A DNA stretch of 64,000 nucleotides from positions 124,001 through 188,000 of the forward strand of contig JASJOS010000002.1 of the NCBI GenBank assembly GCA_030068525.1, given 5' to 3'. Each line of letters begins with the position of its first letter. The stretch's first letter is position 1. Under the pieces are notes generated by a model. It saw only the letters and a program-made list of their open reading frames with translations. It did not search any database and was not told the origin of the DNA. Source of the DNA: Xanthocytophaga flava. Its GTDB lineage: Bacteria; Bacteroidota; Bacteroidia; Cytophagales; 172606-1. Made by a program: the position numbers and the translations under genes. Shown in pieces: positions 61,256-64,000 of this stretch.

Positions 61256-62248
61256 TTATAATACAAGCAGATTGCAACCTCGGATATCCGAGTTGTCAAA
61301 ACGTCCTAATACCTGAAATGTATTGTCAGGATGTACAATCCCAATATCTTTTGTTTCAATGAATGCACAAGAATCTACATTGGCTAAATCTATGATATTG
61401 ATACCTCCACTTCGTTGATTGGCATTTATAGAGAAGGGATCATTTACATCCCGTATCAGGATACGCATGGTAGGAGGCATCTGAAACACACCATTTCCAA
61501 AAGAATAAGCCTGGGAAAGGAGTTCTGTCATTCCATATTCAGAATGAACCTTAGGTAATAGAAACGCCTGTTTCAGAATTTCATGCACTTCTTCCCGCAG
61601 AAGTTCTTCACGTCGTCCTTTCATTCCTCCAGTTTCCATTACAATTACCCGGCTCCAGTCTCTGCCTCCATAGTGTTCAGCAAGGTCTAACAAGGCAAAG
61701 GTTACACCAATGAGTAAGACTTTTTTGTTCTGTTGGACAAGTGTATCAATCTTTGAAACCAACTCAGATTGGTCATGTAGAAAAAATCCTGATTCGGAAG
61801 AATGGCTTTCCCGAATAAAATGCTCAACCATATATACTAAAGAAGAACCTGTTCGTTCTAAGTAAGATGGAAGCAACGCCAGCACATGAAATTCAGCCAG
61901 AGAGCCATAGATTTGTTCAAAGATATATTGTGCAACCTTTTCATAAAAAGAAGTGTCATATACATAGTGACGGCTACGAATCTGACCTGTTGTTCCACTA
62001 CTTTCAAATAGAGCCGCTGGTTGGCTTTGTACAGAAGTAATGGTATGAGCTTTGAAAAATTCAATGGGCAAAAAGGGAATCTCATTTACTGAAGAAATTT
62101 TTGCCGGATCAATCTTAAGAAATTCTAAATACTTTCGATAAATTTGATTAGCAGAAGCCTGGAAGCGAAATAGCTCCAGTGCCTTCTCTTCGAAACGGAA
62201 AGACTCAAAAAGAGATTTTTTAAATGATAAAATAAATTGTTGATTCAC
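61256..62248 (-). CDS. LuxE/PaaK-like acyl-protein synthetase
   Basis: 330 residues. 'ALFESSGTTGQIRSRHYVYD' (about 80-100) is the nucleotide-binding loop of the LuxE/phenylacetate-CoA-ligase group; 'RVIVMETGGMKGRREELLREEVHEIL', 'VHSEYGMTELLSQAYSFG' and a late 'DIGIVHPDNTFQVLGRFDNSDIRGCN' are the remaining family blocks. It should activate a carboxylic acid as an adenylate or acyl-protein. No lux or phenylacetate genes are near, so the substrate is unknown. Confidence 0.88.
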   Translation of the reverse strand: MNQQFILSFKKSLFESFRFEEKALELFRFQASANQIYRKYLEFLKIDPAKISSVNEIPFLPIEFFKAHTITSVQSQPAALFESSGTTGQIRSRHYVYDTSFYEKVAQYIFEQIYGSLAEFHVLALLPSYLERTGSSLVYMVEHFIRESHSSESGFFLHDQSELVSKIDTLVQQNKKVLLIGVTFALLDLAEHYGGRDWSRVIVMETGGMKGRREELLREEVHEILKQAFLLPKVHSEYGMTELLSQAYSFGNGVFQMPPTMRILIRDVNDPFSINANQRSGGINIIDLANVDSCAFIETKDIGIVHPDNTFQVLGRFDNSDIRGCNLLVL

Positions 62249-62275
62249 TACTGAAAAGGGCTTTCTTCAACCTAA

Positions 62276-62283
62276 CAAAAATA
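62276..62283 (-). promoter_or_regulatory. Possible -7 element for the LuxE-like gene
   Basis: TATTTTTG on the minus strand, about 28 bp before the start, overlaps by one base the ATG of the divergent lipoprotein gene. The compact divergent arrangement makes mutual interference possible. Confidence 0.38.
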
Positions 62284-62831
62284 TGAGTAAAAATAGTTTA
62301 ACTACAGCATTTGTATTAATTCTGGCCGTTTTATTTTTTAGTGCCTGTGATGAGATCATTCCAAAGTTTAGTGATACTCCAAAAATTACCTTTGATAAAG
62401 TGAGAATAGGACAAGAAGCTACACGAAGGGATACTCTGTATATTTCCATAAAGTTTCAGGATGGAGATGGAGATATAGGTAGGGAAGCTAATACAGACAC
62501 TTCTTGGAATTATAGAATAATACCCTACAAAAAGTTCAGAGGAGAGTTTATCCCAGTCGTTTTTGAAGATGCTGAGAGTGAGAGAATTTGGACCCAGGGC
62601 ACTATTATCCCTGTTTTGAAACCGGATGGGCGTAAAGGACCTATAGAAGGCACAATGACACAGATAATTCTTGGTACCACCCAAGTTGAAGAGTTTCCAT
62701 TACTTCCAGAAGACTCTATGAAATTTTTGTTTAATGATATCGTGAAGTTTAAGATTCAGATTAAGGATCAGGCAGGTCATTTGAGTAATGAAGTAGAGAG
62801 TGACGAGGTGCAAATATTGAAACCACGTTAG
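62283..62831 (+). CDS. Lipoprotein of unknown function
   Basis: 182 residues. The signal peptide ends in a lipobox 'FSAC' with Cys22. The mature domain is beta-rich with 'TLYISIKFQDGDGDIGREANTDTSWNYRIIPY' and 'FKIQIKDQAGHLSNEVESDEVQIL', a pattern seen in Bacteroidota surface lipoproteins with 'F.DgDGDiG' turns. No function is known. It is divergent from the LuxE-like gene. Confidence 0.72.
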   Translation: MSKNSLTTAFVLILAVLFFSACDEIIPKFSDTPKITFDKVRIGQEATRRDTLYISIKFQDGDGDIGREANTDTSWNYRIIPYKKFRGEFIPVVFEDAESERIWTQGTIIPVLKPDGRKGPIEGTMTQIILGTTQVEEFPLLPEDSMKFLFNDIVKFKIQIKDQAGHLSNEVESDEVQILKPR

Positions 62832-62843
62832 TATTGATACCTT

Positions 62844-62885
62844 AGATACAGAAAAGGTCAGTTTTAACTGACCTTTTCTGTATCT
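62844..62885. terminator. Long perfect terminator hairpin between convergent genes
   Basis: Twenty-base arms with a two-base loop form a 42-nt perfect palindrome with a GAAAAGG/CCTTTTC core. It serves the convergent lipoprotein and dehydrogenase genes. Confidence 0.88.
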
Positions 62886-62897
62886 GGAATATCGTGT

Positions 62898-64000
62898 TTA
62901 CTGATATAGAGCAGGAAAACGGTTAGGGTCTACATCATGCATTATCTCATAGGCCATATCAAATACCATTTCAATATTAGGCTTGGAGAAATAGTCACCA
63001 TCGGTAGTATAAGCTGGACGGTGTGGTTGTGCTGCTATGGTCTTAGGAGCAGAGTCAAGCCAGCGATACGCATTCTGACCTACCAGTACCTGATCCATCA
63101 TAAAGGCAGAAGCTCCTCCGGGTACATCTTCGTCTGCAAATATAACCCGGTTTGTTTTCTGAACCGATTGGAGAATAATCTTATGGATGTCAAATGGCAG
63201 TAGCGTTTGCACATCAATTACCTCTACATCAATACCTACTGTATCAAAAAGCTGACGGGCAGCTTCTAATACAATCCGACACATAGCTCCATAGGTAACA
63301 ATGGTGATATCTGATCCTTTACGAAGAATTTCTGGTACGCCAACAGGCACACAAATCTCATCAATATTTTCAGGCATACGTTCTTTCAGACGATACGCAT
63401 TCAATGGTTCTACAACCAATGCTGGCTCGTCGGATTTGAGTATGGTATTGTAAAATCCGGATGCCTGAGTGAAGTTACGGGGTACAATTACATTCAATCC
63501 ACGCAAGCTGCTTAGAATAAGGCTCATTGGGGAGCCGGAGTGAAACACCCCTTCCAATCTATGACCACGGGTACGAATGATTACAGGTGCTTTTTGTCCA
63601 CCTTTGGTGCGATAATGCAAAGATGCCAGATCATCTGAGAGAGTCTGAATGGCAAATGGAATATAATCAACATACTGAATCTCAGTAATTGGACGAAGCC
63701 CACGTAGTGCAGCCCCAATACCCTGTCCGATAATAGTCGTTTCACGAATCCCTGTATCTGTTACTCTGAGTTCACCATGTTTTTTCTGCAGGCCGGAAAA
63801 GCCCTGATTTACATCTCCTATCATCCCTACATCTTCTCCGATGGCAAATACGCGTACATCACGTGTTAGAATAGCATCAAAACATGCCCGTATAATCTGC
63901 CATCCATCCATGAGCGGACTAGTTTCTGTATATATGGGCTTTACTTCTGCAATTTTGATCGCCGCTTCATCTGAATGGCTATACAGATGGGAGTTGTAAC
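62898..64000 (-). CDS. 2-oxoacid dehydrogenase E1 component, C-terminal (beta) part, cut by the window edge
   Basis: The frame ends at 62898 and stays open to base 64000, so the gene starts outside the window. The Met at 63911 is internal or a false start: 29 further residues (ending '[10 protein letters not shown]') run on without a stop. The visible 366 residues are the transketolase-like pyrimidine-binding and C-terminal domains of an E1 beta chain: '[51 protein letters not shown]', '[37 protein letters not shown]' and '[16 protein letters not shown]'. Because the frame continues upstream, it is probably the alpha-beta fusion form of Bacteroidota, which decarboxylates pyruvate or branched-chain 2-oxoacids with thiamine diphosphate. 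No E2 or E3 gene is visible. Confidence 0.88.
   Translation of the reverse strand, partial: YNSHLYSHSDEAAIKIAEVKPIYTETSPLMDGWQIIRACFDAILTRDVRVFAIGEDVGMIGDVNQGFSGLQKKHGELRVTDTGIRETTIIGQGIGAALRGLRPITEIQYVDYIPFAIQTLSDDLASLHYRTKGGQKAPVIIRTRGHRLEGVFHSGSPMSLILSSLRGLNVIVPRNFTQASGFYNTILKSDEPALVVEPLNAYRLKERMPENIDEICVPVGVPEILRKGSDITIVTYGAMCRIVLEAARQLFDTVGIDVEVIDVQTLLPFDIHKIILQSVQKTNRVIFADEDVPGGASAFMMDQVLVGQNAYRWLDSAPKTIAAQPHRPAYTTDGDYFSKPNIEMVFDMAYEIMHDVDPNRFPALYQ

Noticed and set aside
62331-62684. Antisense 117-codon frame inside the lipoprotein gene
   Set aside because: It is fully within a real coding gene on the other strand and has no independent support.
1-64000. CRISPR array, tRNA, rRNA or insertion sequences
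   Set aside because: No repeated 25-40 bp units with spacers, no cloverleaf with CCA-like end and no transposase frame were found on reading the gaps. A covariance-model search would be needed to exclude small RNAs.

Overview
The window is chromosomal DNA of a Bacteroidota bacterium, most likely of the order Cytophagales. The signs are the low GC content, a SusC/SusD pair with its own ECF sigma factor and FecR anti-sigma factor, GSCFA, DUF5686 and DUF6089-like proteins, many lipoproteins, and promoters of the Bacteroidota type (TAnnTTTG at -7, with TTTG about 20 bp upstream at the ribosomal-protein operon). I see no rRNA, tRNA, insertion sequence, phage or CRISPR array. The species cannot be fixed from the sequence.

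Layout. 1-165 is the tail of a gene entering from the left, followed by about 940 bp without a gene. 1102-8342 (+) is a signalling operon: an RsbQ/KAI2-like alpha/beta hydrolase, a very large GAF/multi-PAS histidine kinase, and a receiver-PAS-PAS-kinase. 8373-17078 is nearly all on the minus strand: an outer-membrane protein, a GSCFA protein, the rpsF-rpsR-rplI operon, a coiled-coil membrane protein, surE, several small envelope genes, a TPR lipoprotein and a TrpF-like protein that lacks the catalytic residues. 17383-26131 holds mnmA, a membrane J-protein, a lipoprotein, pgk, a Sua5/TsaC protein, a DUF5686 outer-membrane protein and a SanA-like protein. 26561-33541 holds a GH43 enzyme, a DUF4142 lipoprotein, a GMC oxidoreductase and a three-gene envelope operon.

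33610-46203 (-) is the most striking block: five consecutive full-length MacB/FtsX-type permeases (about 790-815 aa each) with no ATPase or adaptor gene beside them. Two of the gaps before permease genes carry paired 16-18 bp palindromes (CTGTYC-N6-GRACAG type, centres 20-21 bp apart). Each pair lies about 90-120 bp upstream of the predicted start point of a -24/-12 (sigma-54-like) promoter. A strong terminator divides the block into two likely transcription units, of two and three permeases.

46486-49074 holds an HSDL2-like dehydrogenase and small unknown genes. 49563-56931 (+) is an ECF sigma/FecR/SusC (with STN domain)/SusD locus without a carbohydrate-active enzyme beside it, closed by a strong terminator. 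57100-64000 holds a SAM methyltransferase, a second TPR lipoprotein, small unknown genes, coaX, a LuxE/PaaK-like protein, a lipoprotein and the C-terminal part of a 2-oxoacid dehydrogenase E1 (TPP) protein that runs off the right edge.

Most genes are housekeeping or envelope functions. The candidates for unusual biology are the hydrolase/kinase operon, the permease array with its shared regulatory sites, and the catalytically degenerate TrpF-like protein.
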